Shown: positions 16,709 through 25,385, counted from the first letter of the stretch. The stretch: DNA of 64,000 nucleotides from Nocardioides carbamazepini (GCF_024614185.1 NZ_JAHTLF010000013.1:1-64000); one strand, 5' to 3'. Numbers and translations are program-made. The notes: a model not told the origin generated them from the sequence alone.

Positions 16709-17203
16709 ATGACCCAGGACGACCAGACCCCGGACCAGACCCCGGACCAGCAGCCGGACCAGCACGCCGCACCCGCCGATCCGGCGGGCCAGGACGCCGC
16801 CTCACCGACCGAGCCCGCACCGGTCGCGCCAACCGTGCCTCCTCCCGGCCCGCCCGCACCGGCCGCACCCGTCCCGGCCGCCGCGCCTCCCCCGCCCCGG
16901 TCGCGTTGGCGCGACCGCCTGTTCAGCTTCCGCGCGATGCTCGCGGTGACCCTCGCCGGGCTGGTCCTCGGCGCCGGGGCCGGGGCCGGCACCGCCCTGG
17001 TCGCCGCCCACGACGACGGTCCCGACTTCCGCCATCAGCGGATGGGCGGCCCCGGCCAGGACGGGTTCCCCGGCTGGGGCGGGCGCAACGGCCGGGACGG
17101 GCCGCCGCCCGGACTGGGCCAGCAGCTCCCGCCCGGCATGACGCCCCAGGAGGAGGGCGAGGCTCCCCAGGACGACTCGTCCGAGGGCACCTCGGGCAGC
17201 TGA
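16709..17203 (+). CDS. Proline-rich single-pass membrane protein
   Basis: A 164-residue protein with a Pro/Ala/Gln-rich cytoplasmic N-terminus (about 1-68, with DQTPDQTPDQQPDQ), one helix (about 76-98) and a Gly/Pro-rich external tail. GGAG lies close to the ATG. It diverges from the two-component system across the operator array, so it is the best candidate target or accessory sensor. No family was recognised; low-complexity composition makes homology unreliable. Confidence 0.75.
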   Translation: MTQDDQTPDQTPDQQPDQHAAPADPAGQDAASPTEPAPVAPTVPPPGPPAPAAPVPAAAPPPPRSRWRDRLFSFRAMLAVTLAGLVLGAGAGAGTALVAAHDDGPDFRHQRMGGPGQDGFPGWGGRNGRDGPPPGLGQQLPPGMTPQEEGEAPQDDSSEGTSGS

Positions 17204-17232
17204 GGTGCGGGTGCCGGCAGGTGTCGCGAACG

Positions 17233-17267
17233 ACGAAGCCCCGCCGGGTGACCCGGCGGGGCTTCGT
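17233..17267. terminator. Strong bidirectional terminator
   Basis: A perfect 16-bp stem (ACGAAGCCCCGCCGGG and its complement) with loop TGA. It lies between the plus-strand proline-rich protein gene and the minus-strand tRNA-Asn and can serve both. Confidence 0.85.
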
Positions 17268-17273
17268 GCCTGG

Positions 17274-17346
17274 CTCCCCCGACTGGACTCGAACCAGTAA
17301 CCCTTCGATTAACAGTCGAATGCTCTGCCAGTTGAGCTACGGGGGA
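17274..17346 (-). tRNA. tRNA-Asn (GUU)
   Basis: A 73-nt cloverleaf on the minus strand: acceptor TCCCCCG/CGGGGGA, anticodon loop CTGTTAA (GTT), T-arm with TTCGAGT, discriminator G. CCA is not encoded. No integrase or repeated tRNA 3' end lies nearby. Confidence 0.96.
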
Positions 17347-17432
17347 ATGCTCGGCTCCACCCGCGAGGTGGAGCGGGGAAACCCTAGCAAGGCAGGGGCG
17401 GTCGCCAGAAATCGAGGCCCCCGGAGCTCCGC

Positions 17433-17471
17433 GTCAGACCTCGTCGTCAGACCTCGTCGTCAGACCTCGAC
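17433..17471. repeat. 13-bp tandem repeat over a stop codon
   Basis: Three copies of GTCAGACCTCGTC (17433, 17446, 17459; the last has one mismatch). The stop of the hypothetical gene lies in the third copy, so the repeat probably arose by local duplication and may vary in number. Confidence 0.8.
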
Positions 17472-17960
17472 GTCGGCCCGTGCCGTGGCGAGTGCCTCCT
17501 GCACGACGGCGTCGACCCGGGGGTCGGCGGGGTCCAGCCCGTCGTCGTACTCGACGAACCAGGCGAGCTCCGCCCGGCTGCCGGGAGCACGGCGGGCGAG
17601 GATGCGCACCGAGCGGCGGCCGGACACGGCGACGTGCCGTTGGACGGCGATGCTGGCGGTGACCCGCTCGCGGACCAGCTGCAGCAGGCGGCCGGCGTCG
17701 TCGAGGTGCAGCAGATGGACCGGACTGGGCTCGCCGAAGCGGCCCACCTCGACCACGCGCAGCGTCGACTCCTCCTGATCCCAGTCGGCGCTGGCTACCT
17801 GCTCCCACGGGACCCGTGCGGGCAGGTAGAGGGCGTCACGGGTGCCGCCGACGAGCGGCGGGCCGCCGTCCGGCTGTCGCACCTGGGCCCAGGCGAGCAG
17901 CCGCTCCCCCGGTCCGACGGGGAACGGCGGGCGACGCCACGGCAGCGGAGGCCACCTCAT
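17460..17960 (-). CDS. Conserved-looking hypothetical protein downstream of dnaG
   Basis: A 166-residue soluble protein, rich in Trp/Arg/Asp, with no recognised motif. The N-terminus has RWPPLPWRRPPFP, then a likely beta-rich domain (GERLLAWAQVRQPDGGP, ALYLPARVPWEQV). I chose the ATG over a GTG two codons upstream because GAGG is then 9 bp away. It starts 10 bp after the dnaG stop and is probably cotranscribed. A similar gene accompanies dnaG in related actinobacteria, from memory. The function is unknown. Confidence 0.75.
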   Translation of the reverse strand: MRWPPLPWRRPPFPVGPGERLLAWAQVRQPDGGPPLVGGTRDALYLPARVPWEQVASADWDQEESTLRVVEVGRFGEPSPVHLLHLDDAGRLLQLVRERVTASIAVQRHVAVSGRRSVRILARRAPGSRAELAWFVEYDDGLDPADPRVDAVVQEALATARADVEV

Positions 17961-17970
17961 CGGCACGGCC

Positions 17971-19860
17971 TCACGGAGCGCCCACGATCTTCTCCCGCAG
18001 GGTGCGGCGGTGCTGCTCGAGCGCCGCGAGCTCGCCGAACATCTTGTTGTAGTCGGCGGCGTTGTCCAGCGGGTTGGTGCGCTGGAGCCGGGAGCGGACC
18101 TCGTCGATCCGCCGCAGCACCGTCAGCTCCTGGAGCCGGTAGACGTGGTGGGCGACATAGTCCGCGTCGATCTCGCGGTGGGCCGGGATCGGCTCGACGG
18201 CGAGTGCGCTGATCAGCGACGACACCGCCGGGTCGGTGGCCGCCGCGCGCAGGCGCGTCACCCAGGCGGGATCGTTCTGGCCGGCGACGGTGCCGCCGGC
18301 CGCCGCGACGAGATCCCACACCGCGCGGTAGGTCGGGTGGGTGAAGTCGTTGCTGCCGATGTCGGCCGTGGTGCGGCCGATCGCGAGAGGTGCCTGCAGG
18401 ACCAGCTTGAGGGTCTCGCGCTCGATGCCGAACCGCGGCTCGCGCAGATCGGGTACGGCGGAGCGCGGCGCCGGCTCCGGGGTGGCCTCCGGTTGCTGGC
18501 GCCCCCGCTCGTTGCGGTTGGTCCGCTCCGGTCCGCTCGCCGCGGCCCGGCGTACCTCCGCGCGAGCCTGCTCGATGTCGACGCCGACCATCGCGGAGAG
18601 CTCCCGGACGAAGGCGTCGACCTTCGACTTGTCACGCACGCTGGCGACGAGCTTGGCACCCTCCCGGATGGCGTCGACCCGGCTGTCGGCGCGATCGAGG
18701 TCGTAGCGGCCGATGACGTTCTCGAGGACGAAGCGGTAGAGCGGACGTCGACTGGCGATCAGCTCGCGGACCGCGGCGTCACCCTCCTTGATCCGCAGGT
18801 CGCAGGGGTCCATGCCCTCCGGCGCGACCGCGACATACGTCTGGGAGACGAACCGCTGGTCGCCCTCGAAGGTGCGCAGAGCAGCCTTCTGCCCGGCCTC
18901 GTCGCCGTCGAAGGTGAACACGACCTCGCTGCGCAGCTCGGCGTGGTCGTCCAGGAAGCGCCGCAGCACCCGGGCGTGGTCGTCGCCGAAGGCCGTGCCG
19001 CACGTGGCGACGGCCGTCTCGACCCCCGCGAGATGACAGGCCATCACGTCGGTGTAGCCCTCGACGACGACCGCCCGTGAGCTCAGCGCGATCGGCTTGC
19101 GAGCCAGGTCGATGCCGTAGAGCACCTGGCTCTTCTTGTAGATCGGCGTCTCCTGGGTGTTGAGGTACTTGGCCTCGATCCGGTCGTCGTCGAAGATCCG
19201 CCGCGCCCCGAATCCGATGGTGTCGCCGTTGGTCTCGCGGATCGGCCACAGCAGCCGCCCACGGAACTTGTCGTAGTGGGAGCGTCCCAACGCCACCAGA
19301 CCGGCGGCGATCAGCTCCTCCGAGCTGAACTTCCGGCCACTCAGGTGCCGCCACAGCGCCTCGCCGTCGCGCGGCGCGAAGCCGATGCCGAAGGTGAGCG
19401 CGGCCTGCTGATCGAAGCCGCGCTCGGCCAGGAACTGCCGGGCCGCCAGTGCGTCGGGACTCCCCAGCTGCTCGGCGTAGAACTCCTGGGCCACGGCGTG
19501 CGCCTCGATCAGGCGACGCCGCTGCGGCCCCTTGGGCCGGTCGTCGTGGCCGGTCTCGTCGCGACGCAGGTGGACGCCGTACTTGTCGGCCATCCGCTCG
19601 ACGGCCTCGCCGAAGGTGAGCCCGTCGACCTTCATCAGGAAGGTGAAGACATCGCCGCCTTCCTGACAGCCGAAGCAATGGTAGAAGCCCCGACTCGGGG
19701 TGACGTGGAAGGACGGGGACTTCTCGTCGTGGAAGGGGCACAGGCCCTTCATCGAGCCGCCGCCGGCGTTGCGGAGGGTGACGTACGACGACACCACCTC
19801 GTCGATCTTGGCCCGCTCACGGACCGTGGCGATGTCCTCGTCACGAATCCGGCCGGCCAT
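17971..19860 (-). CDS. dnaG: DNA primase
   Basis: Synthesises RNA primers at the replication fork. The 629-residue product has the CHC2 zinc finger near residue 40-65 (CPFHDEKSP ... HCFGC), the polymerase core and a Toprim domain with VVVEGYTDV and FTFDGDEAGQ, then a helicase-binding C-terminal domain. The length is typical of actinobacterial DnaG. TAGGAT ends 6 nt before the ATG and no Shine-Dalgarno is present, so the mRNA is probably leaderless. Confidence 0.98.
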   Translation of the reverse strand: MAGRIRDEDIATVRERAKIDEVVSSYVTLRNAGGGSMKGLCPFHDEKSPSFHVTPSRGFYHCFGCQEGGDVFTFLMKVDGLTFGEAVERMADKYGVHLRRDETGHDDRPKGPQRRRLIEAHAVAQEFYAEQLGSPDALAARQFLAERGFDQQAALTFGIGFAPRDGEALWRHLSGRKFSSEELIAAGLVALGRSHYDKFRGRLLWPIRETNGDTIGFGARRIFDDDRIEAKYLNTQETPIYKKSQVLYGIDLARKPIALSSRAVVVEGYTDVMACHLAGVETAVATCGTAFGDDHARVLRRFLDDHAELRSEVVFTFDGDEAGQKAALRTFEGDQRFVSQTYVAVAPEGMDPCDLRIKEGDAAVRELIASRRPLYRFVLENVIGRYDLDRADSRVDAIREGAKLVASVRDKSKVDAFVRELSAMVGVDIEQARAEVRRAAASGPERTNRNERGRQQPEATPEPAPRSAVPDLREPRFGIERETLKLVLQAPLAIGRTTADIGSNDFTHPTYRAVWDLVAAAGGTVAGQNDPAWVTRLRAAATDPAVSSLISALAVEPIPAHREIDADYVAHHVYRLQELTVLRRIDEVRSRLQRTNPLDNAADYNKMFGELAALEQHRRTLREKIVGAP

Positions 19861-19866
19861 GCCGTG

Positions 19867-19872
19867 ATCCTA
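19867..19872 (-). promoter_or_regulatory. -10 box of a leaderless dnaG promoter
   Basis: TAGGAT on the minus strand lies exactly 6 nt before the dnaG ATG, which would place the transcription start at the ATG. No consensus -35 was seen. Confidence 0.5.
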
Positions 19873-20034
19873 CTGACGGGGTGCGACCGGGCCGCAGGCA
19901 GTGGAGTCGGGCCTGTGGAGGGCCCCTGCTTTTCGCCCGGGGCTGCGTGACCTCGGGCCCCACTGCCTCGTTGGCCCCGCGGGAGGACCGCACGAAGGGG
20001 GCATGGGTTCGTGGCGTTCGGGGAGGGACCGGGC

Positions 20035-20841
20035 ATGGATCAGGCATCGGCGCGCAGCGGTACCCGCTGGCCGGTGACCCTCATCGTGCTGCTCTTCGCC
20101 GTCTCGGCCCTGGTCATGGTGCTCAAGGACGGCGAGGACGAGACGGCGCCCCAGGCGGCGTCGATCTCCTCGATCGACCTGGACCTGAAGGACCTGCCGG
20201 CCAGCTCCACGATGACGACCATCGACGCCGCGCCGCGCGACCCGCGCCCGATGAACGTGCCGAAGGGCACCGTGGTGCACCCGAAGCGGACGACGGCGCT
20301 GTACGACGAGCCCGACGGCAAGCCGTTCGGCAAGATCAAGCCGACCCAGTTCGGCGACCTCTGGCTTCCGGTGATCACCCGCAGCCGCGACTGGGTGCAG
20401 GTCCTGCTGCCGTCGAAGCCGAACGGCTCGACGGGGTGGGTCCGCGGCTCGGAGCTGACCGAGGCCCGCAGCCGGTTCCTGGTCAAGGTGCACCTGGGCG
20501 AGCGCTCCCTGGAACTGTTCGAGGACGACGCACTGGTCGGGACCTGGACCGTGGCGATCGGGGCCGGCGGTACGCCGACACCGGTCGGCCGGACCTTCGT
20601 GCTGGGTCAGATCATCGACGACAAGCAGCCGTTCTCGCCGGTCATCCTGCCGCTGGGCAGCCACAGCGAGACGCTCGACTCCTACGGCGGCGGCCCCGGC
20701 ACCGTGGCGCTGCACGGCTGGACCGACCCGTCCGTGTTCGGCAAGGCGATCAGCCACGGCTGCGTGCGGGTGCCCGATGACGCGCTCGACCTGCTCCGCA
20801 CCGTGCCACTCGGAACGGTGGTCATGGTCGACGAGGCCTGA
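20035..20841 (+). CDS. Membrane-anchored L,D-transpeptidase
   Basis: Cross-links peptidoglycan stems by 3-3 linkage, or attaches proteins, outside the membrane. The 268-residue protein has an N-terminal helix (about 14-31), an SH3-like segment (KGTVVHPKRTTALYDEPDG ... WVRGSEL) and a YkuD domain ending in the catalytic HGW ... SHGCVRV motif, with His and Cys intact. The ATG has GGGAGGG upstream. It is divergent from dnaG and followed by a secreted-protein gene on the same strand. Confidence 0.92.
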   Translation: MDQASARSGTRWPVTLIVLLFAVSALVMVLKDGEDETAPQAASISSIDLDLKDLPASSTMTTIDAAPRDPRPMNVPKGTVVHPKRTTALYDEPDGKPFGKIKPTQFGDLWLPVITRSRDWVQVLLPSKPNGSTGWVRGSELTEARSRFLVKVHLGERSLELFEDDALVGTWTVAIGAGGTPTPVGRTFVLGQIIDDKQPFSPVILPLGSHSETLDSYGGGPGTVALHGWTDPSVFGKAISHGCVRVPDDALDLLRTVPLGTVVMVDEA

Positions 20842-20895
20842 CCCTCACGTACTGCTCCATCTCGGGGCCACATGATGAAGATGAAGGGAACACCC

Positions 20896-21843
20896 ATGAA
20901 GAACAAGCGGCACCTGGCCCCGGTGGCCGGCGCGCTCCTCCTGGTTGCGGGAGCGGCGGCGTCCGTGTCCCTCCTGGCGGGCAGCTCGGCGACCGCAGCG
21001 GGCACCCCGTCCTCCGCGTTCGGCCTCGAGCTCTCGATCGCCGACAACGCCGTGATCGAGCCGCTGCCGACCGTTACCTCGACGGACGGCTCCCTCAAGA
21101 GCGACTCCCTCGTCGGGCTTCCCAAGAACCCGGTCGCCAGCGGCGGCATCATCAACGCATCCGCCCAGAACGGCGCCGCGACCGCCAGCGTCACGGACCT
21201 CGCCGTGGGCGACGGCCTGCTGGCCATCCCTCAGCTCGACGCCCTGACGCAGCCGCTCGGCAAGGCCTGCGACGACCTGACCGCGGCCCTCGGGCAGCTG
21301 ACCCAGCCGCTCGACACGACAGTGCTCGCGCCGCTCCTCACCAATCTCCAGGGCGTGCTCGACCAGGTCGGCTCGGCCACCAAGGGGACGCCTCTCAACC
21401 TCGGCGCCCTCGGTGCGCTCGACATCAGCAAGCTCACCAAGCTCGAGCTCAACGGCCTGTGCGACGTGCTCCGGGGCAAGCTGAAGATCGTCGGTGCCGG
21501 TGCCGTCGAGGCGAAGTGCACGGGCAACTCCGGCACCACCACCATCGCCGACCTCGCCGCCCTGGGCCTCCCGGTCAACATCGACACGAAGCAGGCCAAC
21601 CAGGCGATCAAGATCCCGGACGTCGCCGGTGTCCCGCCGATCATCGAGCTCGTCGTGAACCGCCAGACGGCCAACGCCGACGGCACCTTCACCGTCGACG
21701 CGCTCTACCTGAACGTCCTCGACCAGATCAAGCTGACCGTCGCCTCGGCCACCTGCGGCAACGTCACCAGCGACCGGGCGCCCGCACCGGACGACGCCCC
21801 GTCGCCGAAGCCGGTCAAGGACCACGTGCCGGTCACCGGCTGA
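20896..21843 (+). CDS. Secreted protein of unknown function
   Basis: A 315-residue exported protein. The signal peptide (about 1-35) has a KNKR start and a likely cleavage after ATAAG. The mature part is Ala/Leu/Thr-rich, has four Cys that could form two disulphides, and alternates short beta and helical stretches; it resembles actinobacterial choice-of-anchor-type surface proteins, but I could not assign a family. AAGGG precedes the chosen ATG; an ATG 8 codons upstream is less likely. It is 54 bp from the transpeptidase gene and followed by a strong terminator. Confidence 0.78.
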   Translation: MKNKRHLAPVAGALLLVAGAAASVSLLAGSSATAAGTPSSAFGLELSIADNAVIEPLPTVTSTDGSLKSDSLVGLPKNPVASGGIINASAQNGAATASVTDLAVGDGLLAIPQLDALTQPLGKACDDLTAALGQLTQPLDTTVLAPLLTNLQGVLDQVGSATKGTPLNLGALGALDISKLTKLELNGLCDVLRGKLKIVGAGAVEAKCTGNSGTTTIADLAALGLPVNIDTKQANQAIKIPDVAGVPPIIELVVNRQTANADGTFTVDALYLNVLDQIKLTVASATCGNVTSDRAPAPDDAPSPKPVKDHVPVTG

Positions 21844-21864
21844 CCCGCTCGGGCCCACGCCGCC

Positions 21865-21900
21865 GATCGACCCGTCGCGTTCGAACGCGACGGGTCGATC
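21865..21900. terminator. Bidirectional terminator, 36-bp perfect palindrome
   Basis: GATCGACCCGTCGCGTTC and its complement form an uninterrupted palindrome between the convergent secreted-protein and dgt genes. Confidence 0.85.
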
Positions 21901-21904
21901 GTCT

Positions 21905-23128
21905 TCAGCCGAGCAGGCGCGCGTGCCAGGCGACGGCGCTGGCATCGGTGAGCGAGGCCACCTGGTCGATGACGACCCGGGTGCGGGCCGCGTCGTCGGC
22001 GGCAGCGCGCCAGTCGGCGGCGTACATCTCGTCGAGCGCATCGGCACCGCGGTCGAGGAGCACGTCCACCAGGGCCGTGAGCAGCTCCCGCTGGCGCACC
22101 TGGAGGGCGACCCGGTCGGCGTCCTCCATGACGTAGTGCGCGGCGATCCCCTTGAGGACCGTGATCTCGGCCCAGGTGGCGGCCGGGATCACCAGATCTC
22201 CCGCGTAGCGGACGAACGGTCCCTCGGCGGTCGCGAAGGTGGCCTGCTGGACGGCGCCGCAGAACCGCCCGATGAGGTCGCTGGTCAGGTTCTTCAGCGC
22301 CGCCAGACCAGCCCGCCTGCCGTCGTACGGCGTCCGCGGCCAGCTGCCGACCGCCCGCAGCCGGTCGAGGACGTCGTCGAGCTCCGCATCGGTCGCGTCC
22401 GGGTGGTACCAGGCCCGCACCGTGCCCCACACGGCCGCCGTGTCCAGCCGGGTCAGGTCGACCTTGCCGGCGACGGTGCCGTCCTCGACATCGTGCACGG
22501 AGTAGGCCACGTCGTCGGCGAGGTCCATCACCTGGGCCTCCAGGCAGCGCCCACCCGCCGGCGCCCCGGACCGGAGCCAGTCGAACGCCGGCCGGTCGTC
22601 GTCGTACACCCCGAACTTGCCGGTGCGGTCGGGGGCCTCGTCACGGCCCCAGGGGTACTTCGTGCAGGCGTCGAGCGTGGCGCGGGTGAGGTTGAGCCCG
22701 GCGCCCGGCGTCTTGGCCTCCAGCCGGGTCAGCAGCCGCAGCGTCTGCGCGTTGCCCTCGAAGCCTCCGCATCCGGTAGCCAGCTCGGCCAGCGCCCGCT
22801 CGCCGTTGTGGCCGAAGGGCGGGTGGCCCAGGTCGTGCGCCAGCGCCGCGGTCTCGGTGATGTCGGGATGGATGCCCAGGGCGCGGGAGAGGTCGCGCGC
22901 GATCTGGGCGACCTCCAGGCTGTGGGTCAGCCGGTTGCGGACGAAGTCGTCGCTCTGCGGGCCGACCACCTGGGTCTTGGCCGCCAGACGCCGGAAGGAC
23001 GCCGCATGCACCACCCGCGCCCGGTCCCGCTCGAACGGCAGCCGCACGGGAGCCTCCACGCGCTTCGGCGGCTCGGGCACGATCCGATCGCGCGCATGCG
23101 CGTCGTACCGCTGCTCCACCTCGTCCAC
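21905..23128 (-). CDS. dgt: dGTP triphosphohydrolase
   Basis: Hydrolyses dNTPs (classically dGTP) to nucleoside and triphosphate, controlling dNTP pools. The 407-residue product shows the HD-domain metal motif AHDLGHPPFGHNGE and an upstream FRRLAAKTQV ... HSLEV segment with the first His. Its length fits the type 2 family found beside dnaG in actinobacteria. GTG start with TAGGGT ending 6 nt upstream and no Shine-Dalgarno, so leaderless. Confidence 0.95.
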   Translation of the reverse strand: MDEVEQRYDAHARDRIVPEPPKRVEAPVRLPFERDRARVVHAASFRRLAAKTQVVGPQSDDFVRNRLTHSLEVAQIARDLSRALGIHPDITETAALAHDLGHPPFGHNGERALAELATGCGGFEGNAQTLRLLTRLEAKTPGAGLNLTRATLDACTKYPWGRDEAPDRTGKFGVYDDDRPAFDWLRSGAPAGGRCLEAQVMDLADDVAYSVHDVEDGTVAGKVDLTRLDTAAVWGTVRAWYHPDATDAELDDVLDRLRAVGSWPRTPYDGRRAGLAALKNLTSDLIGRFCGAVQQATFATAEGPFVRYAGDLVIPAATWAEITVLKGIAAHYVMEDADRVALQVRQRELLTALVDVLLDRGADALDEMYAADWRAAADDAARTRVVIDQVASLTDASAVAWHARLLG

Positions 23129-23134
23129 GCAGCG

Positions 23135-23140
23135 ACCCTA
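23135..23140 (-). promoter_or_regulatory. -10 box of a leaderless dgt promoter
   Basis: TAGGGT on the minus strand, with CGCTGC (6 nt) between it and the GTG start of dgt. Confidence 0.5.
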
Positions 23141-23172
23141 TCGGCGGACACGTCGAGGGGCCGGCCTGCCGT

Positions 23173-23604
23173 TCAGATGTCGAAGGCGCGCGCCGGTAGC
23201 GCGTCGAGCGGCAGCGGCCGGACCTCGCCACCGACGCAGAGGTGCACGACCTCGCAGGCCACCGCGGCCCGTCGCGCCGCGGCGTACAGCGACGTCGCCC
23301 ACGCCAGGTCGCGCTCGTCGACGGCCTCCTCACCCGGCCGAGTCATGAGGAAGGCAACGCGCCATCCGTCGGTGTCCTCCAGCACGTCCCGGATCCACCG
23401 GGCCAGGCGGTACTCCTGGTCCTCGTCCAGCGGGCCGACGACGTCGCTGAAGGTCACCGCCCTCCGCGTGGTCCTGCCGTCCGACCACACGAACAGGCAG
23501 GTGGTGCCGACGGGCGGCCGGTCGCACCGGCGGACCCACTGTCGCCAGGTCCGGTCCAGGTCACGCTGGTGGCGGATGCGCGCCCGAGCGTCGCGTCGGA
23601 TCAT
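23173..23604 (-). CDS. Hypothetical protein
   Basis: A 143-residue basic-then-acidic protein (MIRRDARARIRHQRDLDRTW at the start) with no recognised family. The segment VRRCDRPPVGTTCLFVWSDG and a later LYAAARRAAVACEVVHLCVGG suggest an alpha/beta fold. The open frame continues 23 codons upstream, but that part overlaps the toxin gene and looks unlike a protein start. It lies between vapC and dgt on the same strand. Confidence 0.6.
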   Translation of the reverse strand: MIRRDARARIRHQRDLDRTWRQWVRRCDRPPVGTTCLFVWSDGRTTRRAVTFSDVVGPLDEDQEYRLARWIRDVLEDTDGWRVAFLMTRPGEEAVDERDLAWATSLYAAARRAAVACEVVHLCVGGEVRPLPLDALPARAFDI

Positions 23605-23669
23605 CCCTGCAGCATGCCGGGCGGACGCGGGCCGGGCCAGCGGCTCTCCACAGGCCGCGGCCGCGTGCG

Positions 23670-24140
23670 TCAAGCGGACGCATCGCCCAAGCCTTCGATG
23701 CCGATCAGACCAGCGAACCGGGCGTAGTGGCGCGTGTTCTCCGTGACGATGGCGCCGGCACCGTGCGCCAAGGCCACCGCCACGACGTTGGCATCATGGA
23801 CCTGCTTGCCCAGCACCTCGTGGTGGTCAAGCAGGTCGCGAAGCCACCGCAGCGAAGCATCGCCCTCTGACAGTAGGCTCATGTCGAGAAGGAAGTCATC
23901 AACATTCCCCAACGCCTGTGGCATCGACAGGCCGAGTCCGTTCACCTCCGGCGGACGAGTGCCCACCACGAGGTACTCCCGCACGATCTGCGGGGTGATG
24001 GCGAGCCGACGCTCGTCATAGCGGACCAGCTCGAGCGCCTGGACATGGTTACGGCGCCCGGCATCTGTTGCCGCGAGCAGCACGTTGGAGTCGAGCACCA
24101 CATCGACCGGTGCCGGTCGGTCAGCGCCCGTCGTCGCCAT
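23670..24140 (-). CDS. vapC: PIN-domain ribonuclease toxin (VapC-like)
   Basis: A 156-residue PIN nuclease. The first catalytic Asp is in VVLDSNVLLAAT, a central acidic residue in REYLVV, and the C-terminal acidic cluster in HDANVVAVALAHGAGAIVTENTRHY, matching the family. VapC-type toxins cut specific tRNAs or rRNA when not bound by antitoxin. It begins inside the last 20 bp of the antitoxin gene, which keeps their synthesis coupled. Confidence 0.88.
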   Translation of the reverse strand: MATTGADRPAPVDVVLDSNVLLAATDAGRRNHVQALELVRYDERRLAITPQIVREYLVVGTRPPEVNGLGLSMPQALGNVDDFLLDMSLLSEGDASLRWLRDLLDHHEVLGKQVHDANVVAVALAHGAGAIVTENTRHYARFAGLIGIEGLGDASA

Positions 24141-24351
24141 AGATGTCTGCGCGGTCGAAAGGCATGTCGTTGCCCGACTCGACGATGGTCAGGGCAAGGC
24201 AGCGAGGCGGTCGGCCGCGTTCTGGCTCGTTGGCGAGACGCTCCAAGGCCTCTCGCAACTCCTGCTGCACCGAATGACCGTGCCGAGCCGCGCGCCTCTT
24301 GATCGCGGCCACCGTCTCCTCGGGAACGTCCCTGATGTGCAGTGCAGGCAT
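24121..24351 (-). CDS. vapB: Antitoxin with ribbon-helix-helix domain (VapB/FitA-like)
   Basis: A 76-residue antitoxin. The N-terminal MPALHIRDVPEETVAAIKRR is the ribbon-helix-helix DNA-binding region of FitA-type antitoxins, and the acidic C-terminus (FDRADIYGDDGR) should wrap the toxin. TAGCAT ends 6 nt before the ATG, so the mRNA is probably leaderless. Two 11-bp direct repeats overlapping that promoter are the likely autoregulatory operator. Confidence 0.88.
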   Translation of the reverse strand: MPALHIRDVPEETVAAIKRRAARHGHSVQQELREALERLANEPERGRPPRCLALTIVESGNDMPFDRADIYGDDGR

Positions 24352-24357
24352 GAGATC

Positions 24358-24382
24358 ATGCTAGCAGTCGGTGCTAGCAGTC
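24358..24382 (-). promoter_or_regulatory. vapBC promoter and direct-repeat operator
   Basis: TGCTAGCAGTC occurs at 24359-24369 and 24372-24382, a 13-bp period. The copy nearer the gene overlaps the -10 TAGCAT (24363-24358). Binding of the VapBC complex here would block the promoter. Confidence 0.55.
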
Positions 24383-24390
24383 CCGACGGC

Positions 24391-25245
24391 TCAGAAGACC
24401 GAGACGTGCACGTGGTCGTAGTGGTTCGCGGTGGCCGAGCCGCGGTTCGACATGCCCCGCCAACCCTCACCGGAGCGCTCCACGGACCAGATCTTCTGCG
24501 AGTAGATGACATAGGAGACGCCGAGGGCCGTGTAGTTGGCCCGGACGAACTCCGCGATCTCCCAGCCGACGCCGCCCGAGATCATGATGTCGACCGCCCG
24601 GCCGCGGGGGTGGTCGCCGCCGCCACCGCGCAGGGTGCCGTAGACGCTGACCTCCGGGAAGTTCGCGCAGACCGCCGCGTGGACCTTCTTGATGCTGGCG
24701 CTGACGCCCGCGGGCACCGAGGTGCCGTTGGTGCACGCGCCGCCGAGGGTCGGGGGCTTCTCGTCGGTGAAGTAGCCGGCGGTCACCCAGCGGGACCGGC
24801 CCTCGACGACGACCTCGGCGCGGTCGCCGTAGGTGCGCCCGGTGACGAGGAGCTTCTCGCCCTCCTCGATCTCACCGACCTCCTTGGCCCGCTTGTCGGG
24901 GCGGGTCCACAGGTTGAGCGGCGCGGAGGTCCACTGCTGCTTCTTCGCCTCGCCGATCGCCTGGGCGGTCGCGCTGTCGGCCAGCAGGGCGTCGAGCTCG
25001 GTGCCGATGGCGTCAGCCGACCGGTCCGTGCTACGGGACAGCACCGGAACCCGTGCACCACTGTCGCCGACGGAGCCGGCAGCGGCCTTCGAGCGGTCGA
25101 CGGCGATGAGGTCCGCGTCCGGTGCCGGGGAGTTGAGGACGCCTCCCGTGACGACCGCGGTGGTCGCGAGGGCGGCGAGAGAGCCGGCCAGGACGGCGGC
25201 TCGGGGCGTACGTCGCGCGGTTTCCCGCTTGTGGCTGGTGGCCAC
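24391..25245 (-). CDS. Secreted SH3-domain protein with D-Ala-D-Ala-carboxypeptidase-like C-terminus
   Basis: A 284-residue exported protein. An N-terminal signal/anchor (about 16-38) is followed by an SH3-like module (APLNLWTRPDKRAKEVGEIE ... WVTAGYF) and a C-terminal domain (about 165-284) with GDHPRGRAVDIMI and NHYDHVHVSVF. These His/Asp motifs resemble the ARB_07466-type domain related to LAS peptidases, so a cell-wall role is likely but catalysis is unproven. GTG start. AAGGAT 6 nt upstream could act as -10 or as Shine-Dalgarno. Confidence 0.78.
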   Translation of the reverse strand: MATSHKRETARRTPRAAVLAGSLAALATTAVVTGGVLNSPAPDADLIAVDRSKAAAGSVGDSGARVPVLSRSTDRSADAIGTELDALLADSATAQAIGEAKKQQWTSAPLNLWTRPDKRAKEVGEIEEGEKLLVTGRTYGDRAEVVVEGRSRWVTAGYFTDEKPPTLGGACTNGTSVPAGVSASIKKVHAAVCANFPEVSVYGTLRGGGGDHPRGRAVDIMISGGVGWEIAEFVRANYTALGVSYVIYSQKIWSVERSGEGWRGMSNRGSATANHYDHVHVSVF

Positions 25246-25385
25246 GCGCTGATCCTTTGCTGTCGCTTACAGATGTATCCCGAGGACTCTGACCTTCGCC
25301 AGAGCATCGTGCGAGTAGAGCACAGAGATCAAGCCTTCAACCAATTGGTGAGACCGCTCCCTGGGTGAGCCGGGTCACCGGCGTC

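Noticed and set aside
17274..17346. tRNA-Asn as an attachment site of an integrated element
   Set aside because: No integrase adjoins and no copy of the tRNA 3' end was seen nearby.
25246..25385. c-di-AMP (ydaO) riboswitch before the secreted SH3 protein
   Set aside because: Such genes often carry one, but this 140-bp leader lacks the conserved ydaO core and is too short.
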